NCBI GenBank assembly: GCA_036971475.1 | Contig: JBAIZL010000005.1 | Coordinates: 59,512,655-59,576,654 of the forward strand | DNA from: Prosapia bicincta | Taxonomy: Eukaryota; Arthropoda; Insecta; Hemiptera; Cercopidae | DNA: 64,000 bases | Direction of reading: 5' to 3' | Shown: one piece after another, positions 9,611-23,474 of the stretch | Position numbering within the stretch: the first letter of the stretch is position 1 | Layout of the letters: each line of letters begins with the position of its first letter | Notes under the pieces: model-generated | Databases searched by the model: none | Seen by the model: only the letters and a program-made list of their open reading frames with translations | What the model was told of the DNA's origin: nothing | Translations under genes and position numbers: made by a program

Positions 9611-12600
9611 TTTAGTATTAAATGTAATTATGAATTATTGTCAGTTACTATTAATAACATAGGCCTACTATTAAATGTAATTATGCATTATTGTCAGTTA
9701 CTATTAATAGCATAGGCCTACAATTAAATTAATTATGAATTATTGTCAGTTACTATTAATAATAATAGCCTACAATTAAATTAATTATGTATTAATGTCA
9801 GTTACTATTAATAACATAGGCCTACTATTAAATTAATTATGCATTAATGTCAGTTACTATTAATAACATAGGCCTACAATTAAATTAATTATGTATTAAT
9901 GTCAGTTACTATTAATAACATAGGCCTACTATTAAATTAATTATGTATTAATGTCAGTTACTATTAATAACATAGGCCTACAATTAAATTAATTATGTAT
10001 TAATGTCAGTTACTATTAATAACATAGGCCTACTGTTAAATTAATTATGTATTAATGTCAGTTACTATTAATAACATAGGCCTACTATAAAATGTAATTA
10101 TGCATTAATGTCAGTTACTATCAATAACATAGGCCTAGTATTAAATGTAATTATGCATTAATGTCAGTTACTATTAATAACATAGGCCTACTATTAAATG
10201 TAATTATGCATTAATGTCAGTTTCTATTAATAACATAGGCCTACTATAAAATGTAATTATGCATTAATGTCAGTTACTATCAATAACATAGGCCTACTAT
10301 AAAATGTAATTATGCATTAATGTCAGTTACTATTAATAACATAGGCCTACTATAAAATGTAATTATGCATTAATGTCAGTTACTATTAATAACATAGGCC
10401 TACTATAAAATGTAATTATGCATTAATGTCAGTTACTATCAATAACATAGGCCTACTATAAAATGTAATTATGCATTAATGTCAGTTACTATTAATAACA
10501 TAGGCCTACTATTAAATGTAATTATGCATTAATGTCAGTTTCTATTAATAACATAGGCCTACTATAAAATGTAATTATGCATTAATGTCAGTTACTATCA
10601 ATAACATAGGCCTACTATAAAATGTAATTATGCATTAATGTCAGTTACTATTAATAACATAGGCCTACTATAAAATGTAATTATGCATTAATGTCAGTTA
10701 CTATCAATAACATAGGCCTAGTATTAAATGTAATTATGCATTAATGTCAGTTACTATTAATAACATAGGCCTACTATTAAATGTAATTATGCATTAATGT
10801 CAGTTTGCTATTAATAACATAGGCCTACTATAAAATGTAATTATCCATTAATGTCAGTTACTATTAATAACATAGGCCTACTATTAAATGTAATTATGCA
10901 TTAATGTCAGTTACTATCAATAACATAGGCCTACTATTAAATGTAATTATGCATTAATGTCAGTTACTATCAATAACATAGGCCTAGTATTAAATGTAAT
11001 TATGCATTAATGTCAGTTACTATTAATAACATAGGCCTAGTATTAAATCTAATTATGCATTATTGTCAGTAACTATTAATAACATAGGCCTAGTATTAAA
11101 TGTAATTATGCATTAATGTCAGTTACTATTAATAACATAGGCCTAGTATTAAATGTAATTATGCATTAATGTCAGTTACTATTAATAACATAGGCCTAGT
11201 ATTAAATCTAATTATGCATTAATGTCAGTTACTATTAATAACATAGGCCTAGTATTAAATGTAATTATGCATTAATGTCAGTTACTATTAATAACATAGG
11301 CCTAGTATTAAATGTAATTATGCAATAATGTCAGTTACTATTAATAACATAGGCCTACTATTAAATGTAATTATGCATTAATGTCAGTTACTATTAATAA
11401 CATAGGCCTACTATAAAATGTAATTATGCATTAATGTCAGTTACTATCAATAACATAGGCCTACTATAAAATGTAATTATGCATTAATGTCAGTTACTAT
11501 TAATAACATAGGCCTACTATAAAATGTAATTATGCATTAATGTCAGTTACTATCAATAACATAGGCCTAGTATTAAATGTAATTATGCATTAATGTCAGT
11601 TACTATTAATAACATAGGCCTACTATTAAATGTAATTATGCATTAATGTCAGTTTGCTATTAATAACATAGGCCTACTATAAAATGTAATTATCCATTAA
11701 TGTCAGTTACTATTAATAACATAGGCCTACTATTAAATGTAATTATGCATTAATGTCAGTTACTATCAATAACATAGGCCTACTATTAAATGTAATTATG
11801 CATTAATGTCAGTTACTATCAATAACATAGGCCTAGTATTAAATGTAATTATGCATTAATGTCAGTTACTATTAATAACATAGGCCTAGTATTAAATGTA
11901 ATTATGCATTATTGTCAGTTACTATTAATAACATAGGCCTAGTATTAAATGTAATTATGCATTAATGTCAGTTACTATTAATAACATAGGCCTAGTATTA
12001 AATGTAATTATGCATTAATGTCAGTTACTATTAATAACATAGGCCTAGTATTAAATCTAATTATGCATTAATGTCAGTTACTATTAATAACATAGGCCTA
12101 GTATTAAATGTAATTATGCATTAATGTCAGTTACTATTAATAACATAGGCCTAGTATTAAATGTAATTATGCAATAATGTCAGTTACTATTAATAACATA
12201 GGCCTACTATTAAATGTAATTATGCATTAATGTCAGTTACTATTAATAACATAGGCCTAGTATTAAATGTAATTATGCATTAATGTCAGTTACTATTAAT
12301 AACATAGGCCTACTATTAAATGTAATTATGCATTAATGTCAGTTACTATTAATAACATAGGCCTACTATTAAATGTAATTATGCATTAATGTCAGTTACT
12401 ATTAATAACATAGGCCTAGTATTAAATGTAATTATGCATTAATGTCAGTTACTATTAATAACATAGGCCTAGTATTAAATCTAATTATGCATTAATGTCA
12501 GTTACTATTATTAACATAGGCCTAGTATTAAATGTAATTATGCATTAATGTCAGTTACTATTAATAACATAGGCCTAGTATTAAATGTAATTATGCATTA

Positions 12601-15600
12601 ATGTCAGTTACTATTAATAACATAGGCCTAGTATTAAATCTAATTATGCATTAATGTCAGTTACTATTAATAACATAGGCCTAGTATTAAATGTAATTAT
12701 GCATTAATGTCAGTTACTATTAATAACATAGGCCTAGTATTAAATGTAATTATGCATTAATGTCAGTTACTATTAATAACATAGGCCTACTATTAAATGT
12801 AATTATGCATTAATGTCAGTTACTATTAATAACATAGGCCTAGTATTAAATGTAATTATGCATTAATGTCAGTTACTATTAATAACATAGGCCTACTATT
12901 AAATGTAATTATGCATTAATGTCAGTTACTATTAATAACATAGGCCTACTATTAAATGTAATTATGCATTAATGTCAGTTACTATTAATAACATAGGCCT
13001 ACTATTAAATGTAATTATGCATTAATGTCAGTTACTATTAATAACATAGGCCTAGTATTAAATGTAATTATGCATTAATGTCAGTTACTATTAATAACAT
13101 AGGCCTAGTATTAAATGTAATTATGCATTAATGTTAGTTACTATTAATAACATAGGCCTAGTATTAAATGTAATTATGCATTAATGTCAGTTACTATTAA
13201 TAACATAGGCCTAGTATTAAATCTAATTATGCATTAATGTCAGTTACTATTAATAACATAGGCCTAGTATTAAATGTAATTATGCATTAATGTCAGTTAC
13301 TATTAATAACATAGGCCTAGTATTAAATGTAATTATGCATTATTGTCAGTTACTATTAATAACATAGGCCTAGTATTAAATGTAATTATGCATTAATGTC
13401 AGTTACTATTAATAACATAGGCCTAGTATTAAATGTAATTATGCATTAATGTCAGTTACTAATAATAACATAGGCCTAGTAATAAATGTAATTATGCATT
13501 AATGTCAGTTACTATTAATAACATAGGCCTAGTGTTAAATGTAATTATGCATTAATGTCAGTTACTATTAATAACATAGGCCTAGTATTAAATGTAATTA
13601 TGCATTAATGTCAGATACTATTAATAACATAGGCCTAGTATTAAATGTAATTATGCATTAATGTCAGTTACTATTAATAACATAGGCCTACTATTAAATG
13701 TAATTATGCATTAATGTCAGTTACTATTAATAACATAGGCCTAATATTAAATGTAATTATGCATTAATGTCAGTTACTATTAATAACATAGGCCTAGTAT
13801 TAAATGTAATTATGCATTAATGTCAGTTACTATTAATAACATAGGCCTAGTATTAAATGTAATTATGCATTAATGTCAGTTACTATTAATAACATAGGCC
13901 TACTATTAAATGTAATTATGCATTAATGTCAGTTACTATTAATAACATAGGCCTACTATAAAATGTAATTATGCATTAATGTCAGTTACTATCAATAACA
14001 TAGGCCTACTATTAAATGTAATTATGCATTAATGTCAGTTACTATTAATAACATAGGCCTAATATTAAATGTAATTATGCATTAATGTCAGTTACTATTA
14101 ATAACATAGGCCTAGTATTAAATGTAATTATGCATTAATGTCAGTTACTATTAATAACATAGGCCTAGTATTAAATGTAATTATGCATTAATGTCAGTTA
14201 CTATTAATAACATAGGCCTACTATTAAATGTAATTATGCATTAATGTCAGTTACTATTAATAACATAGGCCTACTATAAAATGTAATTATGCATTAATGT
14301 CAGTTACTATCAATAACATTGGCCTAGTATTAAATGTAATTATGCATTAATGTCAGTTACTATTAATAACATAGGCCTACTATTAAATGTAATTATGCAT
14401 TAATGTCAGTTTCTGTTAATAACATAGGCCTACTATAAAATGTAATTATGCATTAATGTCAGTTACTATCAATAACATAGGCCTACTATAAAATGTAATT
14501 ATGCATTAATGTCAGTTACTATCAATAACATAGGCCTAGTATTAAATTTAATTATGCATTAATGTCAGTTACTATTAATAACATACTCCTACTATAAAAT
14601 GTAATTATGCATTAATGTCAGTTACTACCAATAACATAGGCCTACTATAAAATGTAATTATGCATTAATGTCAATTACTATCAATAACATAGGCCTACTA
14701 TAAAATGTAATTATGCATTAATGTCAGTTACTATCAATAACATAGGCCTACTATAAAATGTAATTATGCATTAATGTCAGTTACTATCAATAACATAGGC
14801 CTACTATAAAATGTAATTATGCATTAATGTCAGTTACTATCAATAACATAGGCCTACTATAAAATGTAATTATGCATTAATGTCAGTTACTATTAATAAC
14901 ATAGGCCTACTATAAAATGTAATTATGCATTAATGTCAGTTACTATCAATAACATAGGCCTAGTATTAAATGTAATTATGCATTAATGTCAGTTACTATT
15001 AATAACATAGGCCTACTATTAAATGTAATTATGCATTAATGTCAGTTACTATTAATAACATAGGCCTACTATAAAATGAAATTATGCATTAATGTCAGTT
15101 ACTATTAATAACATAGGCCTACTAATAAATGTAATTATGCATTAATGTCAGTTACTATCAATAACATAGGCCTACTATTAAATGTAATTATGCATTAATG
15201 TTAGTTACTATCAATAACATAGGCCTAGTATTAAATGTAATTATGCAATAATGTCAGTTACTATTAATAACATAGGCCTAGTATTAAATGTAATTATGCA
15301 TTAATGTCAGTTACTATTAATAACATAGGCCTAGTATTAAATGTAATTATGCATTAATGTCAGTTACTAATAATAACATAGGCCTAGTATTAAATTAATT
15401 ATGCATTAATGTCAGTTACTATTAATAACATAGGCCTACTATTAAATGTAATTATGCATTAATGTCAGTTACTATTAATAACATAGGCCTACTATTAAAT
15501 GTAATTATGCATTAATGTCAGTTACTATTAATAACATAGGCCTACTATTAAATGTAATTATGCATTAATGTCAGTTACTATTAATAACATAGGCCTAATA

Positions 15601-18600
15601 TTAAATGTAATTATGCATTAATGTCAGTTACTATTAATAACATAGGCCTAGTATTAAATCTAATTATGCATTAATGTCAGTTACTATTAATAACATAGGC
15701 CTAGTATTAAATGTAATTATGCATTAATGTCAGTTACTATTAATAACATAGGCCTAGTATTAAATGTAATTATGCATTAATGTCAGTTACTATTAATAAC
15801 ATAGGCCTAGTATTAAATGTAATTATGCATTAATGTCAGTTACTATTAATAACATAGGCCTAGTATTAAATGTAATTATGCATTAATGTCAGTTACTATT
15901 AATAACATAGGCCTAGTATTAAATGTAATTATGCATTAATGTCAGTTACTATTAATAACATAAGCCTAGTATTAAATGTAATTATGCATTAATGTCAGTT
16001 ACTATTAATAACATAGGCCTAGTATTAAATGTAATTATGCATTAATGTCAGTTACTATTAATAACATAGGCCTAGTATTAAATGTAATTATGCATTCATG
16101 TCAGTTACTATTAATAACATAGGTCTAGTATTAAATGTAATTATGCATTAATGTCAGTTACTATTAATAACATAGGCCTAGTATTAAATGTAATTTTGCA
16201 TTAATGTCAGTTACTATTAATAACATAGGCCTACTATAAAATGTAATTATGCATTAATGTCAGTTACTATTAATAACATAGGCCTACTATTAAATGTAAT
16301 TATGCATTAATGTCAGTTACTATTAATAACATAGGCCTAGTATTAAATGTAATTATGCATTAATGTCAGTTACTATCAATAACATAGGCCTACTATTAAA
16401 TGTAATTATGCATTAATGTCAGTTACTATTAATAACATAGGCCTAGTATTAAATGTAATTATGCATTAATGTCAGTTACTATCAATAACATAGGCCTACT
16501 ATTAAATGTAATTATGCATTAATGTCAGTTACTATCAATAACATAGGCCTACTATTAAATGTAATTATGCATTAATGTCAGTTACTATTAATAACATAGG
16601 CCTACTATTAAATGTAATTATGCATTAATGTCAGTTACTATTAATAACATAGGCCTAGTATTAAATGTAATTATGCATTAATGTCAGTTACTATTAATAA
16701 CATAGGCCTAGTATTAAATGAAATTATGCATTAATGTCAGTTACTATTAATAACATAGGCCTAGTATTAAATGTAATTATGCATTAATGTCAGTTACTAT
16801 TAATAACATAGGCCTACTATTAAATGTAATTATGCATTAATGTCAGTTACTATTAATAACATAGGCCTAGTATTAAATGTAATTATGCATTAATGTCAGT
16901 TACTATTAATAACATAGGCCTAGTATTAAATGTAATTATGCATTAATGTCAGATACTATTAATAACATAGGCCTACTATTAAATGTAATTATGCGTTAAT
17001 GTCAGTTACTATTAATAACATAGGCCTAGTAATAAATGTAATTATGCATTAATGTCAGTTACTATTAATAACATAGGCCTAGTATTAAATGTAATTATGC
17101 ATTAATGTCAGTTACTATTAATAACATAGGCCTAGTATTAAATGTAATTATGCATTAAAGTCAGTTACTATTAATAACATAGGCCTAGTATTAAATGTAA
17201 TTATGCATTAATGTCAGTTACTATTATTAACATAGGCCTACTATAAAATGTAATTATGCATTAATGTCAGTTACTATTAATAACATAGGCCTAGTAATAA
17301 ATGTAATTATGCATTAATGTCAGTTACTATTAATAACATAGGCCTACTATTAAATGTAATTATGCATTAATGTCAGTTACTATTAATAACATAGGCCTAG
17401 TATTAAATGTAATTATGCATTAATGTCAGTTACTATTAATAACATAGGCCTACTATTAAATGTAATTATGCTATAATGTCAGTTACTATTAATAACATAG
17501 GCCTAGTATTAAATGTAATTATGCATTAATGTCAGTTATTATTAATAACATAGGCCTAGTATTAAATGTAATTATGCATTAATGTCAGTTACTATTAATA
17601 ACATAGGCCTAGTATTAAATGCAATTATGCATTAATGTCAGTTACTATTAATAACATAGGCCTACTATTAAATGTAATTATGCATTAGTGTCAGTTACTA
17701 TTATTAACATAGGCCTGGTATTAAATGTAATTATGCATTAATGTCAGTTACTCTTAATATCATAGGCCAAGTATTAAATGTAATTATGCATTAATGTCAG
17801 TTACTAATAATAACATAGGCCTAGTATTAAATGTAATTATGCATTAATGTCAGTTATTATTGATAACATAGGCTTACTATTAAATGTAATTATGCATTAA
17901 TGTCAGTTACTATCAATAACATAGGCCTAGTATTAAATGTAATTATGCATTAATGTCAGTTACTATTAATAACATAGGCCTAGTATTAAATGTAATTATG
18001 CATTAATGTCAGTTACTATTAATAACATAGGCCTAGTATTAAATGTAATTATGCATTAATGTCAGTTATTATTGATAACATAGGCTTACTATTAAATGTA
18101 ATTATGCATTAATGTCAGTTACTATTAATAATATAGGCCTAGTATTAAATGTAATTATGCATTAATGTCAGTTACTATTAATAACATAGGTCTACTATTA
18201 AATGTAATTATGCATTAATGTCAGTTACAATTAATAACATATGCCTACTATTAAATGTAATTATGCATTAATGTCAGTTACTATTAATAACATAGGCCTA
18301 GTATTAAATGTAATTATGCATTAATGTCAGTTACTATTAATAACATAGGCCTACTATTAAATGTAATTATGCACTAATGTCAGTTACTATTAATAACATA
18401 GGCCTAGTGTTAAATGTAATTATGCATTAATGTCAGTTACTATTAATAACATAGGCCTAGTATTAAATGTAATTATGCATTAATGTCAGTTACTATTAAT
18501 AACATAGGCCTAGTAATAAATGTAATTATGCATTAATGTCAGATACTATTAATAACACAGGCCTAGTATTAAATGTAATTATGCATTAATGTCAGTTACT

Positions 18601-20332
18601 ATTAATAACATAGGCCTACTATTAAATGTAATTATGCATTAATGTCAGTTACTATTAATAACATAGGCCTAGTATTAAATGTAATTATGCATTAATGTCA
18701 GTTACTATTAATAACATAGGCCTACTATTAAATGTAATTATGCATTAATGTCAGTTACTATTAATAACATAGGCCTAGTATTAAATGTAATTATGCATTA
18801 ATGTCAGTTACTATTAATAACATAGGCCTAGTATTAAATGCAATTATGCATTAATGTCAGTTACTATTAATAACATAGGCCTAGTATTAAATGTAATTAT
18901 GCATTAATGTTAGTTACTATTAATAACATAGGCCTACTATTAAATGTAATTATGCATTAATGTCAGTTACTATTAATAACATAGGCCTAGTATTAAATGT
19001 AATTATGCATTAATGTCAGTTACTATTAATAACATAGGCCTACTATTAAATGTAATTATGCATTAATGTCAGTTACTATTAATAACATAGGCCTAGTATT
19101 AAATGTAATTATGCATTAATGTCAGTTACTATTAATAACATAGGCCTAGTATTAAATGTAATTATGCAATAATGTCAGTTACTATTAATAACATAGGCCT
19201 AGTATTAAATGTAATTATGCATTAATGTCAGTTACTATTAATAACATAGGCCTAGTATTAAATGTAATTATGCATTAATGTCAGTTACTATTATTAACAT
19301 AGGCCTACTATAAAATGTAATTATGCATTAATGTCAGTTACTATTAATAACATAGGCCTAGTAATAAATGTAATTATGCATTAATGTCAGTTACTATTAA
19401 TAACATAGGCCTACTATTAAATGTAATTATGCATTAGTGTCAGTTACTATTATTAACATAGGCCTGGTATTAAATGTAATTATGCATTAATGTCAGTTAC
19501 TCTTAATAACATAGGCCTAGTATTAAATGTAATTATGCATTAATGTCAGTTACTATTAATAACATAGGCCTAGTATTAAATGTAATTATGCATTAATGTC
19601 AGTTATTATTGATAACATAGGCTTACTATTAAATGTAATTATGCATTAATGTCAGTTACTATTAATAATATAGGCCTAGTATTAAATGTAATTATGCATT
19701 AATGTCAGTTACTATTAATAACATAGGCCTACTATTAAATGTAATTATGCATTAATGTCAGTTAGAATTAATAACATAGGCCTACTATTAAATGTAATTA
19801 TGCATTAATGTCAGTTACTATTAATAACATAGGCCTAGTATTAAATGTAATTATGCATTAATGTCAGTTACTATTAATAACATAGGCCTACTATTTAATG
19901 TAATTATGCACTAATGTCAGTTACTATTAATAACATAGGCCTAGTGTTAAATGTAATTATGCATTAATGTCAGTTACTATTAATAACATAGGCCTAGTAT
20001 TAAATGCAATTATGCATTAATGTCAGTTACTATTAATAACATAGGCCTACTATTAAATGTAATTATGTATTAGTGTCAGTTACTATTAATAACATAGGCC
20101 TAGTATTAAATGTAATTATGCATTAATGTCAGTTACTATTAATAACATAGGCCTACTATTAAATGTAATTATGCATTAATGTCAGTTACTATTAATAACA
20201 TAGGCCTAGTATTAAATGCAATTATGCATTAATGTCAGTTACTATTAATAACATAGGCCTACTATTAAATGTAATTATGCATTAGTGTCAGTTACTATTA
20301 ATAACATAGGCCTAGTATTAAATGTAATTATG
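9611..20332. repeat. 53-bp satellite array, about 200 copies (10.7 kb)
   Basis: The unit holds two palindromes, TAGGCCTA and ATGCAT, plus TGTCAGTTACTATTAATAAC. The period is 53 bp. The first copies at the left edge are 52 bp (AAATTAATTATG instead of AAATGTAATTATG) and carry GAATTATTGTCAG, which suggests an older margin. Interior variants alternate CTATTAAA, GTATTAAA and CTATAAAA, and TATTAATAAC with TATCAATAAC. Private variants show internal duplications: CAGTTTGCTA at 10801 and 11650 (offset 849 bp), and GCATTAGTGTCAG followed by AGGCCTGGTA at 17682 and 19431 (offset 1749 bp, 33 units). The array ends cleanly at ATTATGAGTC. No coding potential is evident. Confidence 0.99.
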
Positions 20333-20744
20333 AGTCTATAAATTATAAGCTATGTATTAATTTTGCATTTAAATTTTATTTGCTTGCAACAATGTTTTAA
20401 TAAATAAGTCTTTATTCGAGTAAAATTAGGCATGTTTTGTACGAAATTATGTTTGTATATAAATAAAAAAATGTTTAAGTTGGATTACGTCATCGATTCT
20501 TATATTAACTTCTTAAATTTTGTTTACTTATCCTCTCTTTATTTAATATATATTTATATACTTTATATACACAAATTTCAAAATGTGTTATTCCAATACA
20601 AATTCTTTACAGAGAAACAAATATTCTGTCTCAAGCTTATATTTCTCCCCCTCCCACCCTTCTACTTAATTCAATAAAGAATGGTTGCAACTTTTTTTTT
20701 CAAAGTTTTAATATTGAGCTTGATTGTTTATTTTTTTGGGACAT
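20333..20744. other. AT-rich spacer, no gene recognised
   Basis: Contains an 81-codon frame at 20432-20677 made mostly of Leu, Ile, Tyr, Phe and Lys, as expected for AT-rich noncoding DNA. No family is recognised. Confidence 0.45.
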
Positions 20745-20836
20745 TGCTACACATAAATAACTATATGAAACAACTGTGGCGTAATGTTTATTTTTAAATA
20801 AATAAAACCTCTAAACCACAATAACATTTTATTTAA

Positions 20837-20879
20837 ACCTTATGTACATTTCGATTGCCCAGCAATCATCTACAGAGGT
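20837..20879 (-). ncRNA. Hammerhead-like motif, left arm of 20745-21007 element
   Basis: Minus strand: ACCT (20879-20876), CTGTAGA (20875-20869; the invariant A6 is T), T, stem II GATTGC-TGG-GCAATC (perfect 6 bp), GAA, the palindrome ATGTACAT, A, and AGGT (20840-20837), which pairs with ACCT. The core mutation should inactivate it. Confidence 0.5.
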
Positions 20880-20916
20880 ATTTAAAAAATACAACTGTGT
20901 TGTGTATTTTTTAAAT

Positions 20917-20959
20917 ACCTCTGAAGATGATTGCTGTGCAATCGAAATGTGCATAAGGT
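20917..20959 (+). ncRNA. Hammerhead-like motif, right arm of 20745-21007 element
   Basis: ACCT (20917-20920), CTGAAGA (20921-20927, fits CUGANGA), T, stem II GATTGC-TGT-GCAATC (20929-20943, perfect 6 bp), GAA (20944-20946), ATGTGCAT (20947-20954, one change from the palindrome ATGTACAT of the left arm), A (20955), AGGT (20956-20959) pairing with ACCT. All core positions are conserved. Confidence 0.6.
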
Positions 20960-21084
20960 TTAAATAAAATGTTATTTGTGGTTTAGAGGTTTTATGCTAC
21001 ACATAAAGTTAAAAGATTTTTTTACCCTTAGTATTTGTTTCAGACTTGTTGGAAGGATCGTCAAAGGTTAGTTTACGAACATAT

Positions 21085-22110
21085 TTTGGTTTATTAGGTT
21101 AGGTTAGGTTAGATTGGGTAATGTAAGGTTAGGATGAATTATGTTGGGATAGTTTAGGTTAGATTAGATTAGTTAGATGGTATTAGGGAACATTAGGGTA
21201 CGTTAGATTGGTAAGGTAAGGTAAGAATGGATTAAGTTAAGTTAGTTTAGATTAAGTTAGGTTAGGTTAGATAAAATAATGTAAGGTTAGGATGGATTAG
21301 GTTGGGTTAGTTTAGGTAACATTAGATTAGATAGGGTAAGGTTATGTGATATTAGGGAAAACTAGGGTACGTTAAATTGGTAAGGTAAGGTAAGAATGGA
21401 TTAAAGTTAGTTTAGATTAAGTAAGGTTAGGTTAGATAGAGTAATGAAGGTTAGGATGGATTAGGATGGGTGTGTTTAGGTAACATTAGATTAGATAGGG
21501 TAAGGTTAGGTGATATTAGGGAAAGTTGGGGTACGTTAAATTGGTAAGGTAAGGTAAGAATGGATTAAAGTTAGTTTAGATTAAGTAAGGTTAGGTTAGA
21601 TAGGGTAATGAAGGTTAGGATGGATTAGGTTGGGTTAGTTTAGGTAACATTAGATTAGATAGGGTAAGGTTAGGTGATATTAGGGAAAGTTGGGGTACGT
21701 TAGATTGGTATGGTAAGGTAAGAATGAATTAAGTTAAGTTAGTTTAGATTAAGTAAGGTTAGGTTAGATAAAATAATGTAAGGTTAGGATGGATTAGGAT
21801 GGGTTAGTTTAGGTGAGATTAGATTAGATAGGGTAAGGTTATGTGATATTAGGGAAAGTTAGGGTACGTTAAATTGGTAAGGTAAGGTAAGAATGTATTA
21901 AAGTTAGTTTAGATTAAATAAGGTTAGGTTAGATAGAGTAATGAAGGTTAGGATGGATTAGGTTGGGTTAGTTTAGGTAAGATTAGATTAGATAGGGTAA
22001 GGTTAGGTGATATTAGGGAAAGTTGGGGTACGTTAGATTGGTATGGTAAGGTAAGAATGGATTAAGTTAAGTTAGTTTAGATTTAGTAAGGTTAGGCTAC
22101 GTTAGATTAG
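21085..22110. repeat. TTAGG-like array with a 165-bp longer period
   Basis: The region is dominated by degenerate GGTTAG and TTAGG words, the insect telomere pentamer, all in one orientation. On top of that lies a period of about 163-169 bp, seen from AGGTTAGGATGGATTAG recurring near 21284, 21448, 21612, 21780 and 21946. There are roughly six long units. It is either a degenerated interstitial telomere-like tract that was later amplified, or a minisatellite that resembles one. Confidence 0.85.
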
Positions 22111-23225
22111 ATTAAGGAGATGTAAGGGTAATTAATCTTTTCATAGCGCCAAGTTACGTTAAGTCAATCCATATAAATTAATGTCAAGGTATTTAGTAAC
22201 TTTTCACAAAATAATAGGAAATATTTACTCCTCGTTAAAAAAACAAAAACAAATGTATTTTAAAATATCCCTTCCGATTAAAACAACCTAATAAAATACT
22301 ACTTCACAAGTTCGTCAGCATTTACGACATTTCTCAAGAGATAACATCTTTGGAACATAGATCGTAATAACGACCCCGTTAAGACCTATAAGGACGTGTA
22401 AATCCTGTGAGGATTTGTCCCTGCTTTTATCTGTTCTAATTGTGTCCTCTTGACGAACCCCGACTCTTTTCAGTAGCAAGCCCTATTAGAGCATTCAAAG
22501 GGGATGTTTCCTTTCCTACCCTATCATTCAGTTCACATTATCGGTATATCTCTAAGAAACCATATTAAGAGCGAAGACTAGACGTTAGAGACACAGCTGG
22601 TTTTAGTTGGAAAGAGCGTTCTTGTTATTTCGCATTGACTATAGCAGTTTAAAATGTTTACACAATAAACTATATTATGTCCTCGTGACATTGATAATAG
22701 AATAAAATGAGCAATATATATTAAATAAAAACAAAGTGATATGGGGTAAAATAAGAAAGCATACAAAAGTGATATTGAAATGTTAGTCAATAATTGATTT
22801 GAACAATGTTTGGCATCGAATTTAGTAATTAGGCCTACCAGTTCCGAAATAACACCAGTTGGTGACATTTCTCATACAAAAGAAACGAAATTTAATTCCG
22901 GGACAACCTTCTGGGAGAAGATTCAACGACGTCGTCGCAGAAAAATACCCCCAAATAGAATCGCTGAGCTTAAGAATAAATACAATGTCTGGGAGTCCAA
23001 AAAACTACTGGTTGTCTTCATTGAAGGACAGGAACATGACAGAAGAAATATAAATTGACCGAACTCTTCATCAAAATCTAGAAGAATGGGTTATTTACAA
23101 TTAGAGAACTCCGATTGAATCATAAGAAAGGACAGCCCTGGAGCACTTATTAAATAAATGTTCCATTTCTGTGATAAATTTCCAATTAATGTTTTTTTCC
23201 TATTTAAAAACAAATTCTTAGTTAT
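22111..23225. other. Spacer with one unidentified short open frame
   Basis: No family is recognised. An 82-codon plus-strand frame at 22810-23058 overlaps a 64-codon frame at 22859-23053. The first has a basic stretch (QRRRRRK) and a codon pattern less biased to AT than the surroundings. I cannot assign it, and two overlapping open frames weaken the case for either. It might be a remnant of an exon or of a transposon gene. Confidence 0.3.
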
Positions 23226-23474
23226 TCTCTTCTGCCTTTCCTAACATTAAACTATTGTTCTTTATTGACGCGTTTCGGAATTTCTCCATTTTCAGAACTT
23301 TACCTGCACTCTTACATTGTCAAAAATCTATACTGTATTTTTAAATACAAAATCTAAACCAATAGGGTATAGATTTTTGATAATGTAAGAGTGCAGTATA
23401 AGTTTTGAAAATGGAGAAATTCCGAAACGCGTGAACAAAGAACGATAGCTTATTGTTAGGATAGGCAGAAGAGA
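23226..23474. mobile_element. Palindromic element with decayed hammerhead-like motifs
   Basis: The left arm runs from TCTCTTCTGCCT (23226) to CATTGTCAAAAATCTAT (near 23330). The right arm mirrors it from ATAGATTTTTGATAATG to AGGCAGAAGAGA (ending 23474). Arms are about 105 bp with several mismatches around a roughly 40-bp centre. Each arm carries GAAATTCCGAAACGCGT. No target-site duplication was found. The arm sequence differs from the other palindromes, so it is a separate family with the same layout. Confidence 0.7.
23258..23300 (-). ncRNA. Decayed hammerhead-like motif (left arm of 23226-23474)
   Basis: Minus strand: CTGAAAA (23295-23289; the invariant G8 is A), T, stem II GGAG-AAA-TTCC, GAA (23276-23274), the palindrome ACGCGT (23273-23268), C. 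The right-arm copy (about 23406-23441) also has C3 changed to T and a G at the cleavage position. Both are expected to be inactive. Confidence 0.4.

Larger units (their letters stand above)
20745..21007. mobile_element. Palindromic hammerhead-bearing element with 13-bp target-site duplication
   Basis: TGCTACACATAAA occurs at 20745-20757 and 20995-21007. The 237 bp between consist of a one-sided tail (20758-20795, on the minus strand ATTACGCCACAGTTGTTTC) and a near-perfect palindrome from about 20796 to 20994 with a short central spacer (ACAACTGTGTTGT). Each arm carries AAAACCTCTAAACCAC, the hammerhead-like block and TTTAAATACCTCTG. There is no reading frame. The duplication length fits insertion by a PLE-type or similar nuclease and shows that the palindrome and tail entered together. 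Confidence 0.8.

Noticed and set aside
9611..20332. CRISPR array
   Set aside because: There are no unique spacers between conserved repeats; the whole 53-bp unit is repeated, and the context is eukaryotic. The same holds for the other arrays.
22810..23058. Host exon encoding an 82-residue basic protein
   Set aside because: Two overlapping frames are open, there is no recognisable family, and splice sites cannot be judged; kept only as a note in the spacer entry.
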